42,641 nt of DNA from a virus. Below the pieces are notes generated by a model. The model did not search any database and was not told the origin of the DNA. It saw only the letters and a list, made by a program, of their open reading frames with translations. The stretch covers positions 1-42,641 of the IMG/VR virus record IMGVR_UViG_3300030099_006264; one strand, written 5' to 3'. Position numbers and translations under genes: made by a program. Shown in pieces: positions 23,129 to 32,299 of the stretch (position 1 is its first letter; every line of letters starts with the position of its first letter).

Positions 23129-26100
23129 TTAAATTATTTCTGCTTCTATTATTGTTCCTAATCCTTGAAAGTTAAAAGCGCCTGAGTCTACGTGTAGCTC
23201 CTTACCTTTTATATAATTAAACCATTTACCTTCTTTTTCAATAAACTCGTTTATTTTACCTTCTTGTTTGTTTGTACGTACATCAAATACATACCAACCT
23301 TTCTTTTGTTGAATATTGTAATATTCATTGTCGTTATAAGTTTCACCACTATAACCACCTATATTGCTTAAAAGTGGCTCGTTTATAATAGTATCACCTA
23401 AAGCATCTATTTTAGCTTGTGATCCTTCGTAGTTTATAGCGTTAAAGTTTTTAACTAGTTCAGGGTTTGAGTTTAAAACAGGTGTTATTGAAGACTCGCC
23501 AAACACATTATAAAAAGTATTTCTATCTTCATTAGTATGATGTTTATATATAAAACCATCTTTAAATGTATAATATTGCTTTACAGAACTTACAGCGTTT
23601 TCAGGCATATAAGATTTAAAACTAACCCAACCTTTTGATTTTTCATTATAAGTAACGGTATAACCTGTTAAATTTTCATCTATAACGTCTGGCGTTGATT
23701 CAACACCATCATTATCATCATCATAATTAATGTTACCGTTGTCATTGTTATTTCCTCCATCTAACACTATATTATTAAACATTGACACATTATAATCACC
23801 ATTATAAGAATCATAACTACCATACAGTGTGTTGTATTGAGGTAGATTATCTCTAAACCAATCACTCATACCAGCTTCGGATATTGGTGTTAAACCATCT
23901 AAAGAAAGCCTAAGAACAGCTCCTCTTTGTTTATCCGTAAAATAAGCTCTAAATGACTCTGCGGCAAAAGACTCAGGATTTTTTGATATACCAAATTTAC
24001 CTCTAAAAGGTTGAACAGTTCCTAAAAATCTATTACTTGCTAATAAGTTTGTGTTACCATCAGCATTAAATAATAAATCTCTATCAACAAATATTTGTAG
24101 TATTTTATCTTCACATAGAGTAACCAAGTCTTTAGTTCTTGAATAAAGTTTTTGAATACTACCAAAAGTTGGGTTTATGTCTTTAGTAATTTTTTCTGCT
24201 TGTATAAATTGATTTAAATTGTTAACACCACTAGTAGAGTTGTATAAACCAGAATATATTAAACCATATTTTCTTCTATCTTCTGCGTATTGCTCTTCTA
24301 AAACTGTAGATGCTTTAACACCATTTAATATAAAACTTTCGTTAAAATCATCTCTAATTCTATTAGACTCAACACCGTTACCAAAACTAAAACAATTATA
24401 CCAAGACAAACCTACATATTTATTAAAAACTTTTGTATCTACTTTAATTTTAGTTATGTAATTATCAGTTATTTCTTCTATACCTATTATTTTTGCAGTA
24501 GTATAACTTAAATCATTTCTATAAAACCTAATAGGTTTGTTTAAAAAAGTACCTAACTGATCACCTATAGTATTTGGCTCACCCCAGTCTCTTATACCTG
24601 GATTATTTATTTCTACAACGTTACCTTCCCAACCAACTACTCTTGGATAAAAATCAAACTCTGGATATGTTTCGTTTTGTATATCTAACACATTATCACT
24701 ATTACCGTCTGTTTGAACTTTACAGCCAACAGGCGCAAATATATGGCCGTTAATACTATTAGCGTCTTCTTCTATGTTTAAAGGTATAACATCACTAGCT
24801 TCGAAATATATATTTAAATCAACATCTTCTTTTGCTTCTGTTTCAAACACAGCTGGAGAAGTAGGTATTGTGTTTTCATCTAAATCTTCAGCATCGTCAA
24901 CAAATCTAATATTTGTAAAACTACTATTTAAACCAATTGTATTACCAGGAGAAGTATCTTCTGGGTTTATAGTACCATTAACAGGATCTCCATCTAGTTG
25001 AAGTATATAAACAACTCTTCTATTATTTGCTTTACCAAAGTTAACTACAGTTTGTTTTAATTTTTCATAAGCATAACCTATATTTGTAGACATGTTTGGA
25101 CCATTTGCAGGGTCACCACCAACAAATAAATCATCTGCTAAACCTACTGTATTAGAGTAACCATCACCGTTATATGCTCTCAACAATGATAAAAACTTAG
25201 TTAATCTACCTGCAACACTATAGTGATGAGCACCGTCTTGAGTATCAGCAGCTGATTTTGTCATATAAGCCGCGCTATCATAACCGTAAAAAGGCGCACC
25301 AGTACTACCACCTTCTGAAGTTTCTGTAGGATCATGTAAAGGTACTGGGTTCCAAGAAGTGTGATTATACGCATTTATTTTATGACAACTTAGTATATTG
25401 TAAATATTAACGTCATCACCTTCAAATTGGAATCTTTGAAAACTTAATAAATTATTTTCTATAGCTTGAGCAGCAGGCCCACCAACACCAAAACCAACAT
25501 CAAAAGCCGCTTCTTGTTGAAGCGCTGGTTGATTAGTTAGCGGATTTGGCGTAACATTTTTTCTTATCCACTCACCGGTATGAGCTCCATAACTAGGAGA
25601 ACTACTTAAGTAGTTTGAACCTAAACTACCAGATGATAAATTAATAAAACAACCTTCTTCAGCAAGTATATCGGTTGCATATATTCTGTCTAAACCAAAC
25701 TCAAAAAATCTTGCTATTGGGTTGTTGCTAGTATTAGAAATACCTGGGCTAAAAGTACCGTTAATAATTCTTTGGTCTAAATCACTAAAATCACCATCGT
25801 GTAGATCTACACCAGGGCAAACATAAGATAAATGCATGTATGTACCACCATTACCAGAAGGGTCAGGCGTATAAGGGCCATTAACCCAAGGTAATCCGTT
25901 TGCTTGGTACTTTAGTTCTTCACCTAGAACAGTTGCTGGAGTATTGTTTGAATCAAAGTATCTACATCTAGTAGAAAACAATCTTCTTGCACCACCAGGT
26001 GAATATGCACTAGAACCTGGTGACTGATCAGGTGTTACTATACCTTCAAAAGAATTTATATGTTGTGTGTTAGGACCAGAACCTCCAGTAAAATTAGGGG

Positions 26101-29100
26101 AAATTGATTGACCAAAACCTGGTGGTTGATAACCATTAAAACCAAAAGATTTACCAAAAGTCATTCTTCCTGACACAGAGGCGTTATAAGGCGTGTTAGC
26201 ATCAGCAGGGGAAAGACATCTAAAATGAGTTCTATCTATAATCCAACCTCTTTGATTTGTGATTACAGGATTAACACCATCGTCAAGTTCTTGCACTTGC
26301 AACTCCCACTCCTCACTAGTATCTGTAATGCCATTACCAACTGGTGTAGCAGCAGCGATACCTGCTAACGTAGTAGTTGGCGTAGAAGTTGATAGCGTTC
26401 CGTTTGCACCAAGAAGGCCTTGGCCTAATATACCTACAAAGTCATTAGCAAGATTACTAGGCTGAGAATAATAAGTACCTGCTAAATCAGCTAAAAACCA
26501 AGCTTTTGCAACCGCTTTTACTTCATATATATATTGATCACTTATAGACCCAATTAAATAATTTTGTGTTATAGCGTTTGAAAGTACTTTAACAAAAAAC
26601 CTTCCAGCAAACTCAGCAGCATCTCTTTCTTTTACTAAAAAAAACTCTATTGTCATCTCTTGAGCAGTATTAATAGCGTTACCGTCTAATATAAAACCGT
26701 CTTTTTCTAAAATAGCTTCTTCAAGTGTAATTACGTATGTAGATTGATTTGCCGCGGCTAAAGGGTTTACACTATATGCAGACACTAAATATCTTCTTGA
26801 TTTTTGTATAATACTATTATTTATTATTTCAAATCTAACAGCTATTTTGTCAGATGGTGTAAAAGCTGCATCTTCTCCAGTTAAAATAGGTATTCCGCTT
26901 TGTGTTGCTATCGATTTTCTAACGGTAAAATTTTTGCTACCTGGTTTAGGTCCATTACCGTTACCATTAGCTAATAAATCTGGAAATACAGTTGTAAGCC
27001 CTTGGTTAGTACCTGAAGGTGATATATGATCAGCTGAGTTTATTTTACCTAAAGAAACAAAAGTGTTTTTAATACCATTTGGTGCTTCATTTTTTATATC
27101 AATTATTTTTATTTTATTTTGCTGTGGCACAGAAACTTCTATGTCTACTTGTTTCTTTATAGTAAAATAATCACCTTCTTGTACTTTATTACGATCTGAA
27201 GATGGAAAAGAAAGCCAAAAAGCCTCATCTTCTTTTGATTTATAAACTCTATCTAATACTAAGTTGTAATACTCACCAGTTGTTTGTTTTATATAATACT
27301 TGAGATATGTGGCCCAATCAGGCGTGTTATTATTAGGTAAAAATTTTGTTCTAGCTTTTAATCTTAAAGATTTATCAGAGTTTGTGTCTACAAGCGCAGT
27401 GTCATCGTTGTCATAAGGTATATATATAGAAGCATCTTTACTTGTAAAAACAGGTGTTTCTCTACCATATTTGTCGCCAAAAACTACACCTAAATAATAT
27501 GTTCTAAAAGACTTTATAGATCTTTTACCTAAAGAATTTGGAAAACTAATTATGTCGTCTGCAAATGATCTATTTTCTTTTACAACTTCTATACTAGGAG
27601 TAACAATTCCATCAGGATTAATTGAACTTTGTTCGTCTTTGCTGCTTATATTATAATTTTGTAAGTAATTACCATAAACTAATCTATTACCAGTTATTTC
27701 TTGAGCTAATGCTTTTCTAGGTATATTGTCATAAGGTCTAAGTATTTGGTTGGCTGGTAAAGCGGCGTATATATTTTCTGTTGTTATCTCGTAAGCGCCA
27801 GTGTAATCATAAGAAAATTGTTCATGTTCATTAGTAGTATTATCTGAAGCACCACCACTAAGAAATCCGTAATCAGTACTTAAAATTGTAGAGTTGTTAT
27901 AAGAGTTTTCAAACCAATAATTAGGTGTGTCGTTAGGTTTTATACTGTCTATGGAATAAACAGTAGTAGATCTTTCTTTTTTAAATAATATATCTATTTG
28001 GACAACGTCTTTAGGTATATCCATTGGAACTAAATCTTGTAACCTTACATTTATAGCTCTGTTTTCCATACCTAAGTTATAAGGATCTTTTGTTGGATGA
28101 AAACCAAAAGAACCAGCTAAAAACACCGGTTGTGTAAAAGGTGAAAATGCAGAATACTCCCCGTCTTGGTACTTATACCTTAAAGCAAATCTAACAAATT
28201 CTTTTTCAAATATAGGTGTATAATCATTTTTTCTTAAAGAATTAAAATCTCTCGTTATATTATCGCCAAACACATTGTTAAATGTAGATGGTGGCGTAGA
28301 TAATATTTCCATAGTATATTCATAACCAACATTTGCGGTTGTAACAGTAATTACTTCAACTTTAACTTGATGGTTTTGAGGTAAAGTACCTGTTAATCCA
28401 ACTTCGCTTAAAAATAAAATATCTCCAACAGAATAAGGTGAAACTGGAGCGTCTGTTATTAATACAGGATTATTACCAGCATTATCCACTACTGTATCTC
28501 CAATTATTTTTTCATAAAAATTTAAATCTTCAAACAACAAAACTTCTTCTATAGCTGTTTCAGAAAAAACTACTGTAGGGGCTTTGTTTGGTTTCTTTTT
28601 TATAACAGTTATATGCTCTTCTTTAATATCACCTTGTTGCTGCCCGTTTATTACTAATTGAGTTTGTGTTCCAGTTCCAGTAGTACCTTCTTTACAAGTG
28701 TCTATGTTTATTTTTTTTGGCTCATTTATATTGTCTGTCCAAAATAATAAATTGTCTATTATGTTTACACCAGTTATTATATTGTCTGGTTGAAACTTTA
28801 ACGTGTCTTTATTTTTATCTACAAAAACTAAAGTCTCTACGCCATCATTAGAATATTCTAAAATATAATCTGTGTTATCACTATATAAAAAATAATAAAG
28901 CACATCGTTTTTTTCGTCAGAAATACTAGCAACGCACTTTAAGTTACTACCAAAGCCTGTTTTATTCATACCAACTTCAGTGTTACCTAAAATATTTTGA
29001 GCAGTACCTACGTCCGAGTCTTCAGAAGTAGAAACCTCTATATTCATTGCATCTCTATATTGTCCGTTAGGTATTAATCTTTCATCATCATCTTTGTTCA

Positions 29101-29137
29101 TTATACCTCGACGGAAAACGTTTTTAATCTCTGGCAT
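23129..29137 (-). CDS. Very large tail protein (nozzle/hub or 'stabilization'-type), 2002 aa
   Basis: The N-terminus, with DERLIPNGQYRDAMNIEVST, DVGTAQNILGN and a LYYFLYS strand, recalls the propeller-forming start of podovirus tail-nozzle proteins (T7 gp12 type) and large tail proteins annotated as stabilization or muzzle proteins in crAss-like phages. The rest is a long chain of Asn/Gly/Asp-rich beta segments without cysteine clusters or membrane helices. An Asp/Asn-rich loop, NYDDDNDGVEST, lies near residue 1815 and could bind calcium. At 2002 aa it is far longer than gp12 (about 790 aa). It sits between the connector proteins and the internal proteins, the expected tail position. Confident as a tail protein, less so on type. 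Confidence 0.68.
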   Translation of the reverse strand: MPEIKNVFRRGIMNKDDDERLIPNGQYRDAMNIEVSTSEDSDVGTAQNILGNTEVGMNKTGFGSNLKCVASISDEKNDVLYYFLYSDNTDYILEYSNDGVETLVFVDKNKDTLKFQPDNIITGVNIIDNLLFWTDNINEPKKINIDTCKEGTTGTGTQTQLVINGQQQGDIKEEHITVIKKKPNKAPTVVFSETAIEEVLLFEDLNFYEKIIGDTVVDNAGNNPVLITDAPVSPYSVGDILFLSEVGLTGTLPQNHQVKVEVITVTTANVGYEYTMEILSTPPSTFNNVFGDNITRDFNSLRKNDYTPIFEKEFVRFALRYKYQDGEYSAFSPFTQPVFLAGSFGFHPTKDPYNLGMENRAINVRLQDLVPMDIPKDVVQIDILFKKERSTTVYSIDSIKPNDTPNYWFENSYNNSTILSTDYGFLSGGASDNTTNEHEQFSYDYTGAYEITTENIYAALPANQILRPYDNIPRKALAQEITGNRLVYGNYLQNYNISSKDEQSSINPDGIVTPSIEVVKENRSFADDIISFPNSLGKRSIKSFRTYYLGVVFGDKYGRETPVFTSKDASIYIPYDNDDTALVDTNSDKSLRLKARTKFLPNNNTPDWATYLKYYIKQTTGEYYNLVLDRVYKSKEDEAFWLSFPSSDRNKVQEGDYFTIKKQVDIEVSVPQQNKIKIIDIKNEAPNGIKNTFVSLGKINSADHISPSGTNQGLTTVFPDLLANGNGNGPKPGSKNFTVRKSIATQSGIPILTGEDAAFTPSDKIAVRFEIINNSIIQKSRRYLVSAYSVNPLAAANQSTYVITLEEAILEKDGFILDGNAINTAQEMTIEFFLVKERDAAEFAGRFFVKVLSNAITQNYLIGSISDQYIYEVKAVAKAWFLADLAGTYYSQPSNLANDFVGILGQGLLGANGTLSTSTPTTTLAGIAAATPVGNGITDTSEEWELQVQELDDGVNPVITNQRGWIIDRTHFRCLSPADANTPYNASVSGRMTFGKSFGFNGYQPPGFGQSISPNFTGGSGPNTQHINSFEGIVTPDQSPGSSAYSPGGARRLFSTRCRYFDSNNTPATVLGEELKYQANGLPWVNGPYTPDPSGNGGTYMHLSYVCPGVDLHDGDFSDLDQRIINGTFSPGISNTSNNPIARFFEFGLDRIYATDILAEEGCFINLSSGSLGSNYLSSSPSYGAHTGEWIRKNVTPNPLTNQPALQQEAAFDVGFGVGGPAAQAIENNLLSFQRFQFEGDDVNIYNILSCHKINAYNHTSWNPVPLHDPTETSEGGSTGAPFYGYDSAAYMTKSAADTQDGAHHYSVAGRLTKFLSLLRAYNGDGYSNTVGLADDLFVGGDPANGPNMSTNIGYAYEKLKQTVVNFGKANNRRVVYILQLDGDPVNGTINPEDTSPGNTIGLNSSFTNIRFVDDAEDLDENTIPTSPAVFETEAKEDVDLNIYFEASDVIPLNIEEDANSINGHIFAPVGCKVQTDGNSDNVLDIQNETYPEFDFYPRVVGWEGNVVEINNPGIRDWGEPNTIGDQLGTFLNKPIRFYRNDLSYTTAKIIGIEEITDNYITKIKVDTKVFNKYVGLSWYNCFSFGNGVESNRIRDDFNESFILNGVKASTVLEEQYAEDRRKYGLIYSGLYNSTSGVNNLNQFIQAEKITKDINPTFGSIQKLYSRTKDLVTLCEDKILQIFVDRDLLFNADGNTNLLASNRFLGTVQPFRGKFGISKNPESFAAESFRAYFTDKQRGAVLRLSLDGLTPISEAGMSDWFRDNLPQYNTLYGSYDSYNGDYNVSMFNNIVLDGGNNNDNGNINYDDDNDGVESTPDVIDENLTGYTVTYNEKSKGWVSFKSYMPENAVSSVKQYYTFKDGFIYKHHTNEDRNTFYNVFGESSITPVLNSNPELVKNFNAINYEGSQAKIDALGDTIINEPLLSNIGGYSGETYNDNEYYNIQQKKGWYVFDVRTNKQEGKINEFIEKEGKWFNYIKGKELHVDSGAFNFQGLGTIIEAEII

Positions 29138-29143
29138 ATTATT

Positions 29144-30601
29144 TTATTTTATCCATTTAGACTTACCTCTTAAAACCTGAATTAACTCGTGTGTTTTAAT
29201 ATTTGATAACCTTATTTTAGCAGTTCTTATAGCTGCAAATTTTTCTCTTTTAAATCTAGGCACTAAAGCTTGACCATCTATTCTAGTAGACAATATTGCA
29301 TAAGCTATAGATTTGTACATAGCTTCTTCCGCAAACTTATGTACTATCATTTCAGCGTTAGTACCAAGCCCATCGCTTATATATTTTAATATTACATTTT
29401 TACCCCCAACATTGGAGCTAAAATGTATTTTTCCTTTTAACTCGTCTATATAATAACTACCGTTACCTTGAGCAGTCTCTGGGTGAACACCATATCTTCT
29501 ACCGATGTTTAAGTCATATATATCAGTATCATGGTTGTAACCATTGGCATCACCAGTGCTACTTTTAGTATCGTTAGTGTAATTATTCCAAGTTTGAGAG
29601 TCTGAAGGTATTGTAATAAAAGTAATTTGATTAGTAGAACCAAAAGTACTTTCTGTAGAGTCTTCAAGCATAATATTATCAACAGTTATTATAGTGCCAT
29701 TTACAGCTACTACTTTAGTGCCAGGCGTTGCGTGGCTATGCGAAACATACATACCTATAGAAACTTGACTAGCGTCATTAGCTGAAGCAGCTGTTATTTT
29801 ATCTTCGTTAATACTATAAGTAACACCATCTAACACAACGCCATCTCCTGTTTCTATAACAAGGTTTTCGTTTATAGCTGTGTTACCACCGTTACTAGCA
29901 AAAGGCTCTGGAAACATACGAAACGTTAAAGTTTCGTCACCACTAAAATTAGGTGTAACTCCTGCGCTGTCAACAATATCATTAACATCAGCAATAGAAG
30001 GAAAGATACCGCCAAGATAATCTACTAAACTTATAGTTGTTATACCTGCATTGTGTACAACGCTTCCAACAATAGTACCTAAAGGTATGTTAGGAAGTGG
30101 ATTTAGGTTGTTATTAAAATTAGTACCATCTACTTGCATACCTACTAAAATGTTTTTATACTCTTTGTCTAACGCAACAATATTAGTAGAATTTGACAGT
30201 GTTCCTACTGCTGTTAAGTTATAATCACCTTGCTCATTTTGTAATATTGGAGTTGGATTTGAAGTGTGTTTAGTTGGATATAAAGGACGTTCAATACCGT
30301 TGTCGTCTACCCAACATATCTTCGTGTAATTTACATAGTCTTGAGGAAGCACCATAGTGTTTGATGGTGGTAATGTAATTTCTTGTGATTTGATACATTT
30401 GAAAGTATCAAATGATAATTCTTGTATTGCTCTTTGAGCATGAAAAGCTATATCAGTTCTTTTTGCCTTTGATATTATTTTATGTTCACCAACGTAAGCT
30501 ATTGTAAAGTTAGTTATAATATCGTTTAGTGATATAAATTGATAACCACCAAAATCATTGCCATCGTAATAATCTTGTTGCGTTTGATTTAGTAATGCCA
30601 T
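29144..30601 (-). CDS. Head-tail connector / tail ring-type protein, 485 aa
   Basis: The N-terminal 130 residues hold a FHAQRAIQELSFDTF helix and a VLPQDYVNYTKICWVD strand, a pattern common to marine-phage and crAss-like tail-adaptor proteins. The middle (about 235-345) is an inserted beta module with SIGMYVSHSH and TIITVDNIML, like modules of the 439-aa protein. The C-terminus returns to helices (HKFAEEAMYKSIAYAIL) and a basic FKREKF end. It starts 3 bp after the gene before it and ends 6 bp before the large tail gene. It probably forms a ring between portal and tail; exact place inferred. Confidence 0.65.
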   Translation of the reverse strand: MALLNQTQQDYYDGNDFGGYQFISLNDIITNFTIAYVGEHKIISKAKRTDIAFHAQRAIQELSFDTFKCIKSQEITLPPSNTMVLPQDYVNYTKICWVDDNGIERPLYPTKHTSNPTPILQNEQGDYNLTAVGTLSNSTNIVALDKEYKNILVGMQVDGTNFNNNLNPLPNIPLGTIVGSVVHNAGITTISLVDYLGGIFPSIADVNDIVDSAGVTPNFSGDETLTFRMFPEPFASNGGNTAINENLVIETGDGVVLDGVTYSINEDKITAASANDASQVSIGMYVSHSHATPGTKVVAVNGTIITVDNIMLEDSTESTFGSTNQITFITIPSDSQTWNNYTNDTKSSTGDANGYNHDTDIYDLNIGRRYGVHPETAQGNGSYYIDELKGKIHFSSNVGGKNVILKYISDGLGTNAEMIVHKFAEEAMYKSIAYAILSTRIDGQALVPRFKREKFAAIRTAKIRLSNIKTHELIQVLRGKSKWIK

Positions 30602-30604
30602 TTA

Positions 30605-31315
30605 TTATTGTTTTTCTTGTTGAACACTCTTTGCGTCTTCGGTTGCTGCCGCTTGATATAAACCTGGATCTTTTAATGTAAACCCTGCTAATGATAATAT
30701 TTTCATAACTAACTCTGTTTCTTCTGAAGGATGTAAATCAAAATCTTGTCTATCGTTAGCGTTAGCGTTAAAAAGCGCTTTACCACCAACTACAACATAA
30801 GGCCAATTTACTTGTCTAGGAGATTGAACGTAGTCTATATCTGCCTGTGTTAAAGTATTATCACCAGCTATTTGAATAGTATTATTTACTGTGTCAACCA
30901 TATAAATAGGTCTATCAGCGGTTGGCGCTGCTAATGGACTATTTGGAAACATTCTAAAGTCTTTTCTACTAACACTCTCTATTATGGTATTACCTGATCT
31001 AACGTTTGATAATCTATAAAATCTTTGTATTGTATTTAAATTACCAGTAGGACCATTTGCTTGAAGAGTTAAGTTTAAAACAGCAGTTACTTCAAATACA
31101 CTTATTTTTTCTTCTAGTATATCTACCATATCAGCGTGAACAGTATCATTACCGCTAGTTCTTCTAAATTGATTTAAATCGTAGAAATACTGTTCAAATA
31201 TATCCATTTGTGCGTGATTAGCAAGCAAGTTAAATTCTTGAGGCGTTATATATCCTCTTTGTTCTTTATTTGCAAGAGTTAATACTCTTTGATATATTCT
31301 ATCTACGTTTATCAT
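30605..31315 (-). CDS. Connector/adaptor-type virion protein, 236 aa
   Basis: The N-terminus, VLTLANKEQRGYITPQEFN then LANHAQMDIFEQYFYDLNQF, is a helical start that I associate with proteins in the head-to-tail connector region of crAss-like and marine podoviruses. A beta middle follows (FYRLSNV, RPIYMVDT, IDYVQSPRQVNWPYVV), then an acidic helix (HPSEETELVMKILSLAG) and a charged tail. It comes after a strong RNA hairpin and before another connector protein. Assignment rests on position and N-terminal character. Confidence 0.65.
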   Translation of the reverse strand: MINVDRIYQRVLTLANKEQRGYITPQEFNLLANHAQMDIFEQYFYDLNQFRRTSGNDTVHADMVDILEEKISVFEVTAVLNLTLQANGPTGNLNTIQRFYRLSNVRSGNTIIESVSRKDFRMFPNSPLAAPTADRPIYMVDTVNNTIQIAGDNTLTQADIDYVQSPRQVNWPYVVVGGKALFNANANDRQDFDLHPSEETELVMKILSLAGFTLKDPGLYQAAATEDAKSVQQEKQ

Positions 31316-31334
31316 AATATTTTTATTGTAGTTA

Positions 31335-31356
31335 CGATCGCCCCGTAGGGCGACCG
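31335..31356 (-). promoter_or_regulatory. Intercistronic hairpin with UACG tetraloop
   Basis: On the transcribed strand a 9-bp stem (CGGTCGCCC with GGGCGATCG, one G-U pair) closes a C(UACG)G loop of the very stable UNCG class. It lies in the 54 bp between the 286-aa gene and the connector gene. The bases after it are not a clean U run, so an mRNA-stability, processing or weak-attenuation role is likelier than full termination. Confidence 0.7.
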
Positions 31357-31369
31357 CTCTACAGTTTGA

Positions 31370-32230
31370 TTAGTTGTTAAATCTTTTTTCTATATTTTTA
31401 TATACTTCCATACCTTCATCAGTTTTAAACCAATGAGCTAAAGCTGTATATGGATGCTCATCAAATGGTATAGTCATTAACTTTCTACCATTACTACCCC
31501 ATAAAAAGTTTCTTTGGTCAGTTGATAATCTAAGGTAACCAGCTTCAACAGCTTTTATACCAAAGTTTCTTAATGCTACATTTTCATCATCTGCTAACTC
31601 TAAGAATAGTTTAGGGTTATTACGAGCAAATACTAATAAATCTCTTCTAAGTTCCTTAGAACTCAGCTTAGATACCTCAGAACCAACCTCTACACGCATA
31701 ATAGCTTCTGCCATATCAATATCAACATTTCTAGCAGCTGTTAACGCATCTACCTGCATGTTTAATACATCTATTTCTTCTTCTGCTAATTTAGCTGGTT
31801 TATACTCGTAATACAAAGTATCTTTATGTGGGTGATATAATGATAAAAGCTTTTGTAAAACAGTTTTTTCTTTTGCAACAAATAACGCTCCGTTTCTAAA
31901 TATAATGTGTGATAATCTTTGATCACCAACCATTTCGTCTACAAAAGATGTTTTTTGATTTTGACAATACTTTAATTCTCTTTCGTAACCTTTGTCTTTG
32001 TCAAAATAATAAATATCTGATGCTTTTATTGACCTTGAAACAGGTTTTTTATTGCCTTTTAAATAATAAACTCTATCTTTTATTTCCCACTCATTTTTAG
32101 GTTTTAGTCTTTCAATACTAGGTTGATCTTCAACTAAAACATCTTTTACATAATCTTTATAGTTTTCTTCTGTAATAACAGTTTTTTGTGTTTGAGGTTC
32201 TTCAACCTCTACTTTTTTCTTTTTTGCCAT
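31370..32230 (-). CDS. Virion-module protein of unknown role, 286 aa
   Basis: Starts MAKKKKVEVEE, the same Lys-rich opening as the scaffold-like protein at 33810-35039. A KDRVYYLKGNKKPVS segment, an LYYEYKPAKLAEEEIDVLNMQ helix and a C-terminal part rich in helices (FARNNPKLFLELADD, then HPYTALAHWFKTD) follow. It is flanked by RNA hairpins on both sides, so its transcript level may be set apart from the capsid gene before it and the connector genes after it. No family was recognised. Confidence 0.6.
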   Translation of the reverse strand: MAKKKKVEVEEPQTQKTVITEENYKDYVKDVLVEDQPSIERLKPKNEWEIKDRVYYLKGNKKPVSRSIKASDIYYFDKDKGYERELKYCQNQKTSFVDEMVGDQRLSHIIFRNGALFVAKEKTVLQKLLSLYHPHKDTLYYEYKPAKLAEEEIDVLNMQVDALTAARNVDIDMAEAIMRVEVGSEVSKLSSKELRRDLLVFARNNPKLFLELADDENVALRNFGIKAVEAGYLRLSTDQRNFLWGSNGRKLMTIPFDEHPYTALAHWFKTDEGMEVYKNIEKRFNN

Positions 32231-32260
32231 AATATAATATATAATAAAATTAATAAAATA

Positions 32261-32288
32261 AAAGGCCGAGGCCGAAGCCCCGGTCTTT
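32261..32288 (-). terminator. Intrinsic terminator after the major capsid gene
   Basis: On the transcribed strand a GC-rich stem (AAAG/CTTT, CCG/CGG and GGC/GCC blocks with one G-U pair and one mismatch) closes a C(UUCG)G tetraloop, followed by UUUUAUUUUAUUAAUUUU. It begins 12 bp after the capsid stop codon. It should end most transcripts there, so the capsid gene can be expressed far above the genes behind it. Confidence 0.85.
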
Positions 32289-32299
32289 TAATAAATAGT

